From positions 15,819,013-15,883,012 of the forward strand of contig JARWKL010000007.1 in NCBI GenBank assembly GCA_029961685.1: a stretch of 64,000 bases of DNA, in the 5' to 3' direction. This document shows positions 1-12,194 of the stretch, one piece after another. Under the pieces are notes generated by a model, which searched no databases, had not been told where the DNA came from, and was given only the letters and a program-made list of their open reading frames with translations. This DNA is from Aristolochia californica (taxonomy: Eukaryota > Streptophyta > Magnoliopsida > Piperales > Aristolochiaceae). Each line of letters starts with the position of its first letter. Positions within the stretch are counted from its first letter, which is position 1. The position numbers and the translations under genes were made by a program.

Positions 1-147
1 AATATCCCACCGCACGTTCACTTGAGAATTTAATGAGCGTTTGTCATTCTCTTTAAAAGCTTTGGATCCTTAGGTCATTTGACTCTTTAACATGTTTCAA
101 GCATGCATATCCATTTTTAAAACATGTGTAGAAACTTTTGAGTTAAT
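1..147 (+). repeat. Partial C-type unit tail at window edge
   Basis: This is the end of a unit of C type, recognised by TTTCAAGCATGC and GGATCC nearby. About 70 bp of the usual tail is missing around 136: GTGTAGAA runs directly into ACTTTTGAG, so the CTCCTTCATG and TAATAGGGTTGG segments are lost. The unit start is outside the window. Confidence 0.85.
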
Positions 148-2117
148 TTGTGCTGTGTGAATAGATATTTTTTATTTACATTCGTTATTTTTTTAAATAT
201 TTTCCACACATCAAGTATAGAATTTTTATTTTGTTGTGATCTTTTTTGCCTTTTTTTTTTACGGGATGAAGGGGGAGCGAAAACTCAAAGTTCTGATTAA
301 GAAAAAAGTATACATCTAAAATGGAAATGCACAATGCACAAATGTAGAGAGAGATAATTCCAAAGAGTGTCTGTATGTTTTAGGGATCGTATGCACTCTT
401 TCGTTTTTATATCTCAGGTTTTGCAATCATCGGGAAACGGGGGAGGCAGGCGATTTTTAACTGAGTGCATGACAAATCACTTTACAATCATCTATGATTG
501 TTAGTTCAACTTTTTGAATATGGGCAAAATAATGGCTTGTTTGACTCGGGCAAATATCCCACCGCACGTTGACTTGAGAATTTAATGAGCGTTTGTTATT
601 CTCTTTAAAAGCTTTGGATCCATAGGTCATTTAAATCTTCAACATGTTTCTGGCATGAATATCCATTTTTAAAACATGTGTAAAAAATGTCCTTCATGTA
701 AAATTCCAAGATATTGGTTTTGGACTAGTGGAATTTCCCAAACTTGGATAACAAAACTTTTGTGTTCATTTGTGGTGTGTGAATAAATTTTCTTCATTTA
801 ATTTTTTTATTGTTTTAAACTTTTTCCGCACATCAACTATGAAATTTTCATTTTGCTGTGATCTATTTGCCTTTTTTGTTTACGGGATGAAAGGAGAGCG
901 AAAAACTCGAAGTTTCTATTTAAGAAAAATGTGTACATCTAAAATGAAATGCACAATGCACATATGTAGAGAGAGATAATTCCAAAGAGTGTCTGTAATT
1001 TTTAGGGATTATAAGCACCTTTTCATTTTTATATCTCAGGTTTTGCAATCGTCGGGAAAAATGGGTCGCGGAGGATTTTTAACTGAGTGTTGAATTGCAA
1101 TCCATAAGTCATTTCATACAAAAATATAACCCGTTACAGATGATAAATCACATTACAATCATCTATGATTAATTATATCAGCTTTTTTGCAAATGGGCAA
1201 AATAATGGCCTGTTTGACTCGGGTAAATATCCCACAGCAAGTTCACTTGAGAATTTAATGAGCGTTTGTTATTCTTTTTAAAAGCTTTGCATCCATAGCT
1301 CATTTGCATCTTTAACATGTTTCAAACATGCATATCCATTTTTAAAACATGTGGAGTAAATCTCTTTCTTGCAAAATTCCAATCTATTAGTGTTAAACTA
1401 GTGGAATTTCCCAAAATTGGATAACAAAACTTTTGTGTTCATTTGTGTTGGGTGAATAAATTTTCTTTATTTATATTTGTTATTGTTTTAAATTTTTTCC
1501 ATTAATCAACTATAAAATTTTCATTTTGTTGTAAGTTTTTTGCCTTGTTTGTTTTCGGGATGAAGGGAGAGCGAAAAGTCAAAGTTTTGATTTAAGAAAA
1601 AAGTGTATATCTAAAATGGAAAAGCACAATGCACAATTGTAGGGAGAGATAATTCCAAAGAGTGTCTGTAATTTTTTGGGATTGTAAGCTCTTTTTAGTT
1701 TTTATATCTCAGGTTTTGCAATCGTCGGGAAAAATTGGTGGCAGAGGATTTTTACTTGAGTGTTGAATTGCAATCCATAAGTCATTTGATACAAAAATAT
1801 AGCCCGTTACCCATGATAAATCACTTTACAATCATATATGATTGTTAGATAGAAATTTTTGAAAACGGGGAAAATAATGACTTGTTAGACTCGGGTAAAT
1901 ATCCAACCGCAGGTTCACTTGAGAGTTTAATGAGTGTTTGTTATTCTCTTTAAAAGCTTTGGATCCATAGGTCATTTGAATCTTTAACATGTTTAAAGCA
2001 TGCATATCCATTTTTAAAACAAGTGTAGAAAAAATCTCCTTCATGTAAAATTCCAAGCTTAATAGGGTTGGACTAATGGAATTTCCCAAACTTGGATAAC
2101 AAAACTTTTGTGTTCAT
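148..2117 (+). repeat. A-B-C trimer, units at 148, 770, 1443
   Basis: The three units are 622, 673 and 675 bp. The A unit is short because about 52 bp is missing at 468, where ACTGAGTG runs straight into CATGACAAATC. A 7-bp inverted repeat with a 4-bp loop lies at 484-501. B and C are full length. Confidence 0.92.
484..501. promoter_or_regulatory. Conserved dyad in A and C units (first example)
   Basis: ACAATCA-TCTA-TGATTGT forms a perfect 7-bp inverted repeat around a 4-bp loop. The same dyad is found in most A and C units, while B units read ACAATCATCTATGATTAA and keep a shorter one. It could be a hairpin or a dimeric protein site; neither function is shown by the sequence. Confidence 0.5.
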
Positions 2118-4137
2118 TTGTGGTGTGTGAATAGATATTTTTTATTTACATTAGTTATTATTTTAAACATTTTCCACACATCAACTATAAAAATTTAATT
2201 TTGTTGTGATCTTTTTTGCCTTTTTTGTTTACGGGATGAAGGGGGAGCGAAAACTCAAAGTTCTGATTTAAGAAAAAATGTACATCTAAAATGGAAATGC
2301 ACAATGCACAAATGTAGAGAGCATTATTTCGAAAGAGTGTTTGTATGTATTAGGGATCGTATGCACTCTTTCGTTTTTATATCTAAGCTTTTGCAATCGT
2401 GGGGAAACGGGGGAGGCGGGCGATTTTTAACTGAGTGTTGACTTCAAATCCATAACTCATTTCTTACAGAAATATAGCCTATTACGCATGACAAATCACT
2501 TTACAATCATCTATGATTGTCAGCCCAACTTTTTGAATATGGGCAAAATAATGGTTTGTTTGACTCGAACAAATATCCCACCGCTTGATCACTTGGGAAT
2601 TTAATGAGCGTTTGTTATTCTCTTTAAAAGCTTTGGATCCATAGGTCATTTGAATCTTTAACATGTTTCTGGCATGCATATCCATTTTTAAAACTTGTGT
2701 AGAAAAAATCTCCTTCATGTAAAATTCCAAGATATTAGTTTTGGACTAGTGGAATTTCCCAAACTTGGATAACAAAACTTTTGTGTTCATTTGTGGTGTG
2801 TGAATAAATTTTCTTCATTTACTTTTTTTATTGTTTTAAACTTTTTCCGTACATCAACTATGAAATTTTCATTTTGTTGTGATCCATTTGCCTTTTTTGT
2901 TTACGGGATGAAAGGAGAGCGAAAAACTTGAAGTTTTGATTTAAGAAAAATGTGTACATCTAAACGGAAATGCACAATGCACGTATGTAGGGAGAGATAA
3001 TTCCAAAGAGTGTCTGTAATTTTTAGGGATTATAAGCACCTTTTCTTTTTTATGTCACAGGTTTTGCAATCGTCGGGAAAAATGGGTTGCGGAGGATTTT
3101 TAACTGAGTGTTGAATTGCAATCCATAAGTCATTTCATACAAAAATATAACCCGTTACACATGATAAATCACATTACAATCATCTATGATTAATTATGTC
3201 AACTTTTTGCAAATGGACAAAATAATGGCATGTTTGACTCAGGTAAATATCCCACCGCAAGTTCACTTGAGAATTTAATGAGCATTTGTTATTCTCTTTA
3301 AAACCTTTGCATCCATAGCTCATTTGCATCTTTAACATGTTTCAAACATGCATATCCATTTTTAAAACATGTGTGGACGAAATCTCTTTCTTGCAAAATT
3401 CCAAGCTATTAGGGTTAAACTAGTGGAATTTCCCAAAATTGGATAACAAAACTTTTGTGTTCATTTGTGTTGGGTGAATAAATTTTCTTTATTTATATTT
3501 GTTATTGTTTTAAATTTTTTCCATTCATCAACTATAAAATTTTCATTTTGTTGTAAGCTTTTTGCCTTGTTATTTTTCGGGATGAAGGGAGAGCGAAAAG
3601 TCAAAGTTTTGATTTAAAAAAAAATTGTACATCTAAAATGGAAAATCACAATGCACAATTGCAGGGAGACATAATTCCAAAGAATGTCTGTAGTTTTTAG
3701 GGATTGTAAGCTCTTTTTAGTTTTTATATCTCAAGTTTTACAATCGTCGGGAAAAATTGGTGGCAGAGGATTTTAACTGAGTCTTGAATTGCAATCCATA
3801 AGTCATTTCATACAAAAATATAGCCCGTTACGCATGATAATTCACTTTACAATCATCAATGATTGTTAGATCAAATTGTTGAAAATGGGAAAAATAATGA
3901 CTTGTTAGACTCGGGTAAATATCCCACCGCACGTTCACTTGAGAATTTAATGAGCGTTTGTTATTCTCTGTAAAAGCTTTGGATCCATAGGTCATTTGAA
4001 TCTTTAACATGTTTCAAGCATGCAAATTCATTTTTATAACATGTGTAGAAAAAATCTCCTTCATGTAAAATTCCAAGCTTAATAGGGTTGGACAAATGGA
4101 ATTTCCCAAACTTGGATAACAAAACTTTTGTCTTCAT
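2118..4137 (+). repeat. A-B-C trimer, units at 2118, 2791, 3465
   Basis: Units are 673, 674 and 673 bp, a canonical trimer of 2,020 bp. In the B unit the CpG of the CCCGTTACGCATG motif has changed to CCCGTTACACATG at 3151. Confidence 0.94.
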
Positions 4138-4811
4138 TTGTGGTGTGTGAATAGATATTTTTTATTTACATTAGTTATTATTTTAAATATTTTCCACACA
4201 TCAACTATAAAAATTCTATTTTGTTGTGATCTTTTTTGCCTTTATTGTTTATGGGATGAAGCGGGAGCGAAAACTCAAAGTTCTGATTTAAGAAAAAAGT
4301 GTACATCTAAAATGGAAATGCACAATGCACAAATGTAGAGAGAGATATTTCCAAAGAGTTTCTGTATGTTTTAGGGATCATATGCACTCTTTCATTTTTA
4401 TATCTAAGGTTTTGCAATCGTCGGGAAATGGGGGAGGCTGGCGATTTTTAACTGAGTGTTGACTTCAAATCCATAAGTCATTTCTTACAAAAATATAGCC
4501 CGTTACGCATGACAAATCACTTTACAATCACAAGTGATTGTTAACTCAACATTTTGAAAATGGGCAAAATAATGGCTTGTTTGACTCGGGCAAATATCCC
4601 ACAACGCGTTCACTTGAGAATTTAATGAGCGTTTGTTATTCTCTTTAAAAGCTTTCGATCCATAGGTCATTTGAATCTTTAACATGTTTTTGGCATGCAT
4701 ATCCATTGTTAAAACATATGTAGAAAAAATCTCGTTCATGTAAAATTCCAAGATATTAGTTTTGGACTAGTGGAATTTCCCAAACTTGGATAGCAAAACT
4801 TTTGTGTTCAT
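4138..4811 (+). repeat. Reference A-type satellite unit (674 bp)
   Basis: Taken as the exemplar of type A. It opens GTGTGTGAATAGATATTTTT. It carries AAACTCAAAGTTCTGATT, the motif ACAAATGTAGAGAGAGATAT, GGGATC followed by TATGCACTC, and an A-only G-rich box near 4423-4443. The later part has GACTTCAAATCC, GACAAATCACTTTACAATC, a TTAACTCAAC segment (usually TTAGCTCAAC) and GGCTTGTTTGACTC. The tail has GATCCATAGG, a GGCATGC motif and GATATTAGTTTTGGACTAG. In this copy the BamHI site normal for A and C tails reads CGATCC. Confidence 0.93.
4423..4443 (+). other. A-specific G-rich box (example)
   Basis: A units carry GGGAAACGGGGGAGGCGGGC or close variants (here GGGAAATGGGGGAGGCTGGC) where B has GGGTTGCGGAGG and C has AAAATTGGTGGCAGAGG. 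The consensus has three runs of three or more G plus a GG, near a G-quadruplex pattern. It recurs once per trimer. Confidence 0.5.
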
Positions 4812-5489
4812 TTGTGGTGTGTGAATAAGTTTTCTTCATTTACTTTTTTTATTATTTTAAACTACTTTTTCCGTACATCAACTATGAAATTTTCATTTTG
4901 CTGTGTTCTATTTGCCTTTTTTGTTTACGGGATGAAAGGAGAGCCAAAAACTCGAAGTTTTGATTTAAAAAAAATGTGTACATCTAAAACGGAAATGCAC
5001 AATGCACATATGTAGAGAGAGATAATTCCAAAGAGTGTCTGTAATTTTTAGGGATTGTAAGCACCTTTTCGTTTTTATATCTCAGGTTTTGCAATCGTCG
5101 GGAAAAATGGGGTGCGGGGGATTTTTAATTGAGTGTTGAATTGCAATCCATAAGTCATTTCATACAATAATATAACCCGTTACGCATGATAAATCACATT
5201 ACAATCATCTATGATTAATTATGTCAGCTTTTTGCAAATTGGCAAAATAATGGCATGTTTGACTCGGGTAAATATTCCACCGCAAGTTCACTTGAGAATT
5301 TAATGAGCGTTTGTTATTCTCTTTAAAAGCTTTGCATCCATAGCTCATTTGCATCTTTAACATGTTTCAAATATGCATATCCATTTTTAAAACATGTGTG
5401 GACGAAATCTCTTTCTTGGAAAATTCCAAGCTATTAGTGTTAAACTAGTGGAATTTCCCAAAATTGGATAACAAAACTTTTGTGTTCAT
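4812..5489 (+). repeat. Reference B-type satellite unit (678 bp)
   Basis: Exemplar of type B. It opens GTGTGTGAATAAGTTTTCTTC (AAATTTTC in most copies). It carries AAAAACTCGAAG, GCACATATGTAGAGAG, GTAAGCACCTTTTC, GGGGTGCGGGGG (usually GGGTTGCGGAGG), ATAAATCACATTACAATC, GATTAATTATGTCAGC, GGCATGTTTGACTC and GCAAGTTCACTTG. The tail has GCATCCATAGCTCATTTGC in place of the BamHI site, TTTCAAATATGC (usually TTTCAAACATGC) and GTGTGGACGAAATCTC, and ends TTAAACTAGTGGAATTTCCC followed by AAAATTGG. B begins like A but ends unlike A or C, so it is a stable separate lineage. Confidence 0.93.
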
Positions 5490-6161
5490 TTGTGTTGGGT
5501 GAATAAATTTTCTTTATTTATATTTGTTATTGTTTTAAATTTTTTCCATACATCAACTATAAAATTTTCATTTTGTTGTAAGCTTTTTGCCTTGTTTGTT
5601 TTCGGGATGAAGGGAGCGAAAAGTCAAAGTTTTGATTTAAGAAAAAAGTGTACAACTAAAACGGAAAAGCACAATGCAAAATTGTAGGGAGAGATAATTC
5701 CAAAGAGTGTCTATAATTTTTAGGGATTGTAAGCTCTTTTCAGTTTTTATATCTCAATTTTTGTAATCGTAGGGAAAAATTGGTGGCCGAGGATTTTTAA
5801 CTGAGTGTTGAATTGCAATCCATAAGTCATTTCGTACAAAAATATAGTCCGTTACGCAAGATAAATCACATTAAAATCATCTATGATTGTTAGATCAAAT
5901 TTTTGAAAATGGGCAAAATAATGACTTGTTAGACTCGGGTAAATATCCCACCGCACGTTCACTTGAGAATTTAATGAGCGTTTGTTATTCTCTTTAAAAG
6001 CTTTGGATCCATAGGTCATTTGAATCTTTAACATGTCTCAAGTATGCATATTCATTTTTAAAACATGTGTAGAAAAAATCTCCTTCATGTAAAATTCCAA
6101 GCTTAATAGGGTTGGACTAATGGAATTTCCCAAACTTGGATAACAAAACTTTGGTGTTCAT
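5490..6161 (+). repeat. Reference C-type satellite unit (672 bp)
   Basis: Exemplar of type C. It opens TTGTGTTGGGTGAATAAA, then TTCTTTATTTATATTTG. It carries GTAAGCTTTTTGCCTTG, AAAAGTCAAAG, GAAAAGCACAATGC, GTAGGGAGAGATAATTCC, GTAAGCTCTTTTC and AAAATTGGTGGC. The later part has GTTAGATCAAATTTTTG, GACTTGTTAGACTCGGG, the BamHI site GGATCC and TCAAGTATGC (usually TCAAGCATGC), and it ends CCAAGCTTAATAGGGTTGG then ACTAATGG. C tails resemble A tails; C heads share short blocks with B. Confidence 0.93.
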
Positions 6162-7510
6162 TTGTGGTGTGTGAATAGATATTTTTTATTTACATTAGTT
6201 ATTATTTTAAATATTTTCCACACATGAACTATAAAAATTTGATTTTGTTGTGATCTTTTTTGCCTTTTTTCTTTTCGGGATGAAGGGGGAGCGAAAACTC
6301 AAAGTTCTGATTTAAGAAAAAAGTGTACATTTAAAATGGAAACGCACAATGCACAAATGTAGAGAGAGATATTTCCAATGAGTGTCTGTATGTTTTAGGG
6401 ATCGTATGCAGTCTTTCGTTTTTATATCTAAGGTTTTGCAATCGTTGGGAAATGGGGGAGGCGGGCGATTTTTAACTGAGTGTTGACTTCAAATCCATAA
6501 GTCATTTCTTACAAAAATATAGCCCATTACGCATGACAAATCACTTTACAATTATCTATGATTGTTAGCTCAACTTTTTGAATATGGGCAAAATAATGGC
6601 TTGTTTGACTCGGGCAAATATCCCACCGCACGTTCACTTGAGAATTTAATGAGCGTTTGTTATTCTCTTCAAAAGCTTTGGATCCATAGGTCATTTGAAT
6701 CTTTAACATGTTTCTGGCATGCATATCCATTTTTAAAACATGTGTAGAAAAAATCTCCTTCATGTAAAATTCCAAGATATTAGTTTTGGACTAGTGGAAT
6801 TTCCCAAACTCGGATAACAAAACTTTTGTGTTCATTTGTGGTGTGTGAATAAATTTTCTTCCTTTACTTTTTTTATTGTTTTAAACTTTTTTTGTACATC
6901 AACTATGAAATTTTCATTTTGCTGTGATCTAAATGCCTTTTTTGTTTATGGAATGATGGGAGAGCGAAAAACTCGAATTTTTGATTTAAGAAAAATGCGT
7001 AGATCTAAAACGGAAATGCACAATGCACATATGTAGAGAGAGATAATTCCAAAGAGTGTAAGTAATTTTTAGGGATTGTAAGCACCTTTTCTTTTTTATA
7101 TCTCAAGTTTTGCAATCGTCGGGAAAAATGGGTTGCGGAGGATTTTTAACTCAGTATTGAATTGCAATCCATAAGTCATTTCATACAAAAATATAGCCCG
7201 TTACGCATGATAAATCACATTACAATCATCTATGATTAATTATGTCAAATTTTTGAAAATGGGGAAAATAATGACTTGTTAGACTCGGGTAAATATCCCA
7301 ACGCACGTTCACTTGAGAATTTAATGAGCGTTTGTTATTCTCTTCAAAAGCTTTGGATCCATAGGTCATTTGCATCTTTAACATGTTTCAAGCATGCATA
7401 TGCATTTTTAAACATGTGTAGAAAAAATCTCCTTCATGTAAAATTCCAAGCTTAAAAGAGTTGGACTAATGGAATTTCCCAAACTTGGATAACAAAACTT
7501 TTGTGTTCAT
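6162..7510 (+). repeat. Shortened block: A unit (6162) and chimeric B/C unit (6836)
   Basis: The A unit is 674 bp. The next unit is 675 bp but starts as B (CTCG-type head, GATTAATTATGTCA) and continues as C from about 7245 (AAATTTTTGAAAATGG, GACTTGTTAGAC), ending with a C tail. One unit is therefore absent from this higher-order repeat. An in-register unequal exchange between B and C is the simplest reading. Confidence 0.9.
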
Positions 7511-9527
7511 TTGAGGTGTGTGAATAAATATTTTTTATTTGCATTAGTTATTATTTCTAATATTTTCCACACATCAACTATAAAATTTTTATTTTGTTGT
7601 GATCTTTTTTTCCTTTTTTGTTTACGGGATGAAGGGGGTGCGAAAACTCAAAGTTTTGATTTAAGAAAAAAGTGTACATCTAAAATGGAAATGCACAATG
7701 CACTAATGTAGAGAGAGAAATTTCCAAAGAGTGACTGTATGCTTTAGGGATTGTATGCACTTTTTCGTTTTTATATCAAAGGTTTTGCAATCGTCAGGAA
7801 ACGGGGGAGGCAAGCAATTTTTAACTGAGTGTTGACTTCAAATCCATAAGTCATTTCTTAAAAAAGTATAGCCCGTTACACATGACAAATCACTTTACAA
7901 TCATCTATGATTGCTAGCTCAACTTTTTGAATATGGGCAAAATAATGGCTTGTTTGACTCGGGCAAATATCCCACCGCACGTTCACTTGAGAATTTAATG
8001 AACGTTTGTTATTCTTTTTAAAAGCTTTGGATCCATATGTCAATTGAATCTTTAACATGTTTCTGGCATGCATATTGATTTTTAAAACATGTGTAGAAAA
8101 AATCTCCTTCATGTAAAATTCCAAGATATTAGTTTTGAACTAGTGGAATTTCCCAAACATGGATAACAAAACTTTTGTGTTCATTTGTGGTGTGTGAATA
8201 AATTTTCTACATTTACTTTTTTTATTGTTTTAAACTTTTTCCGTACATCAACTATGAAATTTTCATTTTGCTGTGATCTATTTACCTTTTTTGTTTACGG
8301 GATGAAGGGAGAGCGAAAAACTCGAAGTTTTTATTTAAGAAAAATGTGTACATCTAAAACGGAAATGCACAATGCACATATGTAGTGAGAGATAATTCCA
8401 AAGAGTGTCTGTAATTTTTAGGAATTGTAAGCACCTTTTCGTTTTTATATCTTAGGTTTTGCAATCGTCGGGAAAAATGGGTTGCGGAGGATTTTTAACT
8501 GAGTGTTGAATTGCAATCCATAAGTCATTTCGTACAAAAATATAGCCCGTGACGCATGAAATATCACATTACAATCATCTATGATTAATTATGTCAGCTT
8601 TTTGCAAATGGGCAAAATAATGGCATGTTTGACTCGGGTAAATATCCCACCGGAAGTTCACTTGAGAATTTAATGAGCGTTTGTTATTCTCTTGAAAAGC
8701 TTTGCATCCATAGCTCATTTGCATCTTTAACATGTTTCAAACATGCATATCCATTTTTAAAACATGTGTGGATGAAATCTTTTGCTTGCAAAATTCCAAG
8801 CTATTAGGGTTAAACTAGTGGAATTTTCCAAAATTGGATAACAAAACTTTTGTGTTCATTTGTGTTGGGTGAATAAATTTTCTTTATTTATATTTTTTAT
8901 TGTTTTCAATTTTCTCCATACATCAACTATAAAATTTTCATTTTTTTGTAAGCTTTTTGCCTTGTTTGTTTTCGGGGAGGAAGGGAGAGCGAAAAGTCAA
9001 AGTTTTGATTTAAGAAAAAAGTGTACATCTAAAATGGAAAAGCTCAATGCACAATTGTAGGGAGAGATAATTCCAAAGAGTGTCTGTAATTTTTAGGGAT
9101 TGTAAGCTCTTTTTAGTTTTTATATCTCAAGTTTTGCAATCGTCAGGAAAAATTGGTGGCAAAGGATTTTTATTTGAGTGTTTAATTGCAATCCACAAGT
9201 CATTTCATACAAAAATATAGCCCGTTACGCATGATAAATCACTTTACAATCATCTATGATTGTTAGATCAAATTTTTGAAAATGGGCAAAATAATGAGAC
9301 TCAGGTAAATATCCCACCGCACGTTCACTTGAGAAGTTAATGAGCGTTTGTTATTCTCTTTAAAAGCTTTGGATCCATTGGTCATTTGAATCTTTAAAAT
9401 TTATCAAGCATGCATATCCATTTTTAAAACATGTGTAGAAAAAATCTCCTTCATGTAAAATTCCAAGCTTAATAGGGTTGGACAAATGGAATTTCCCAAA
9501 CTTGGATAACAAAACTTTTTTGTTCAT
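7511..9527 (+). repeat. A-B-C trimer, units at 7511, 8185, 8860
   Basis: Units are 674, 675 and 668 bp. The A unit opens TTGAGGTGTGTGAATAAATA, a slightly altered head, but its body and tail are A. The C unit has GGGGAGGAAGGG in place of GGGATGAAGGG. Confidence 0.9.
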
Positions 9528-11520
9528 TTGTGGTGTGTGAATAGATATTTTTTATTTATATTAGTTATTATTTTAAATCTTTTCCACACATCAACTATAA
9601 AAATTTTATTTTGTTGTGATCTTTTTTGCCTTTTTTGTTTACGGGATGAAGGGCGGAGCAAAAACTAAAAGTTCTGATTTAAGAAAGAAGTGTACATCTA
9701 AAATGGAAATGCACAATGCATAAATGGAGAGAGAGAGATTTCCAAAGAGTGTCTGTATGTTTTATGGATCGGATGGACTCTTTCGTTTTGATATCTAAGG
9801 TTTTGCAATCGTCGGGAAACGGGGGAGGCGAGCGATTTTCAACTGAGTGTTGACTTCAAATCCATAAGTCATTTCTTACAAAAATATACCCCGTTACGCA
9901 TGACAAATCACTTTACAATCATCTATGATTGTTAGCTCAACTTTTTGAATATAGGCAAAATAATGGCTTGTTTGACTCGGGCAAATATCCCACCGCACGT
10001 TCACTTGAGAATTTAATGAGCGTTTGTTATTCTCTTTAAAAGCTTTGGATCCATAGGTCATTTGAATGTTTAACATGTTTCTGGCATGCATATCCATTTT
10101 TAAAACTTGTGTACAAAAAATCCCTTCATGTAATATTCCAAGATATTAGTTTTCTACTAGTGGAATTTCTAAAACTTGGATAAGAAAACTTTTGTGTTCA
10201 TTTGTGGTGTGTGAATAAATTTTCTTCATTTACTTTTTTTATTGTTTTAAACTTTTTTCGTACATCAACTATGAAATTTTCATTTTGCTGTGATCTATTC
10301 GCCTTTTTTGTTTACGGAATGAAGGGAGAGCGAAAACTTAAAGTTTTGATTTAAGAAAAAATGTGTACATCTAAAACGGAAATGCACAATTCACAAATGT
10401 AGAGAGAGATAATTCCAAAGAGTGTTTGTAATTTTTAGGGACTGTAAGCACCTTTTCGTTTTTATATCTCAGGTTTTTTAATCGTTGGGAAAAATGGGTT
10501 GCGGAGGATTTTTTACTCAGCGTTGAATTGCAATCCTTAAGTCATTCCATACAAAAATATAGCCCGTTACGCATGATAAATCACATTACAATCATCTATG
10601 ATTAATTATGTCAGCTTTTTACAAATGGGCAAAATAATGGCATGTTTGACTTGGGTTAATATCCCACCACAAGTTCACTTGAGAATTTATTGAGCGTTTG
10701 TTATTCTCTTTAAAAGCTTTGCATCCATAGCTGATTTTCCATTTTTAAAACATGTGTGGATGAAATCTCTTTCTTGCAAAATTCCAAGCTATTAGGGTTA
10801 AACTAGTGGAATTTCCCAAAATTGGATAACAAAACTTTTGTGTTCATTTGTGTTGGGTGAATAAATTTTATTTATTTATATTTTTAATAGTTTTAAATTA
10901 TTTCCATACATAAACGATAAAATTTTCATTTTGTTGAAAGCTTTCTTCCTTGTTTTTTTTCGGGATCAAGGGAGAGCGAAAAGTCAAAGTTTTGATTTAA
11001 TAAAAAAGTGTACATCTAAAATGGAAAAGCACAATGCGCAATTGTAGGGAGAGATAATTCTAAAGAGTGTTCTTAATTTTTAGGGATTGTAAGCTCTTTT
11101 TAGTTTTTATATCTCAGGTTTTGCAATCGTCGGGAAAAATTGGTGGCAGAGGATTTTTAACTGAGTGTTGAATTGCAATCCATAAGTCATTTCATACAAA
11201 AATATAGCCCGTTACGCATGATAAATCACTTTACAATCATCTACGATTGTTAGATCAAATTTTTGAAAATGGGCAAAATAATGACTTGTTAGACTCGGGC
11301 AAATATCCCACCGCACGTTCACTTGAGAATTTAATGAGCTTTTCTTATTCCCTTTAAAAGCTTTGGATCCATAGGTCATTTGAATCTTTAACATGTTTCA
11401 AGCATGCATATCCATTTTTAAAACATGTGTAGAAAAAATATCCTTCATGTAAAATTCCATGATATTAGTTTTGGACTAGTGGAATTTCCCAAACTTGGAT
11501 AACAAAACTATTGTGTTCAT
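9528..11520 (+). repeat. A, B and chimeric C/A units at 9528, 10202, 10848
   Basis: Units are 674, 646 and 673 bp. The B unit lacks about 28 bp at 10737, within the CATTTGCATC to CAAACATGC region. The C unit changes to an A tail between 11410 and 11460: it still has TCAAGCATGC but ends GATATTAGTTTTGGACTAG, so the following unit is B and an A unit is skipped. Confidence 0.88.
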
Positions 11521-12194
11521 TTGTGGTGTGTGAATAAATTTTCCTCATTTAAATTTTTATTGTTTTAAACTTTTTCTGTAGAACAACTATGAAATTTTCT
11601 TTTTGCTGTGATCTATTTGCCTTTTTTGTTTACGGGATGAAGGGAAAGCGAAAAACTCGAAGTTTTTATTTAAGAAAAATGTTTACATCTAAAACGGAAA
11701 TGTACAATGCACATATGTACAGAGAGATAATTCAAAAGAGTGTCTGTATTTTTTAAGGATTGTAAGCACCTTTTCGTTTTTATATCTCAGGTTTTGCACT
11801 CGTCTGGAAAAATGGGTTGCAGAGGATTTTTAACTGAGTATTGAATTGCAATCCATAAGTCATTTCATACAGAAATATAGCCCGTTACGCAAGATAAATC
11901 ACATTACAATCATCTATAATTAATTATGTTAGCTTTTTGCAAATGCGCAAAATAATGGCATATTTGACTCGGGTAAATATCCCACCGCAAGTTCACTTGA
12001 GAATTTAATGAGCGTTTGTTATTCTCTTTAAAAGCTTTGGATCCATAGGTCATTTGATCTTTAACATGTTTCAAGCATGCATATCCCTTTTTAAAACATG
12101 TGTAGAAAAAATCTCCTTCATGTAAAATTCCAAGCTTAATAGAGTTGGACTGATGGAATTTCCCAAACTTGGATAACCAAACTTTTGTGTTCAT
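11521..12194 (+). repeat. Chimeric B/C unit
   Basis: It starts as B and keeps B markers to CCGCAAGTTCACTTG near 11985-11998. It is C-like from GGATCCATAGG at about 12039, with TCAAGCATGC and CAAGCTTAATAGAG at the end. The exchange therefore falls in roughly 11993-12038. This breakpoint differs from the one at 7245. Confidence 0.88.

Larger units (their letters stand above)
4138..6161 (+). repeat. A-B-C trimer, units at 4138, 4812, 5490
   Basis: This is the trimer used for the reference units. It is 2,024 bp with no rearrangement, and the cleanest example for defining types. The dyad in the A unit (4524-4541) keeps both 7-bp arms although the loop is changed from TCTA to CAAG. Confidence 0.94.

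Noticed and set aside
4812..5015. Plus-strand frames of about 66 codons at unit heads (MWCVNKFSSF type)
   Set aside because: They recur once per satellite unit, start at TTG rather than ATG, change frame between unit types, and are rich in Phe because of T-runs. They show no protein motif and are satellite artefacts.
5430..5450. Telomere-like TTAGGGTT in B tails (ATTAGGGTTAAAC) as interstitial telomere
   Set aside because: The typical B tail has a single 8-base match, and in this copy it reads TTAGTGTT. It is not tandem and is part of the ordinary B tail, so it says nothing about telomeres.
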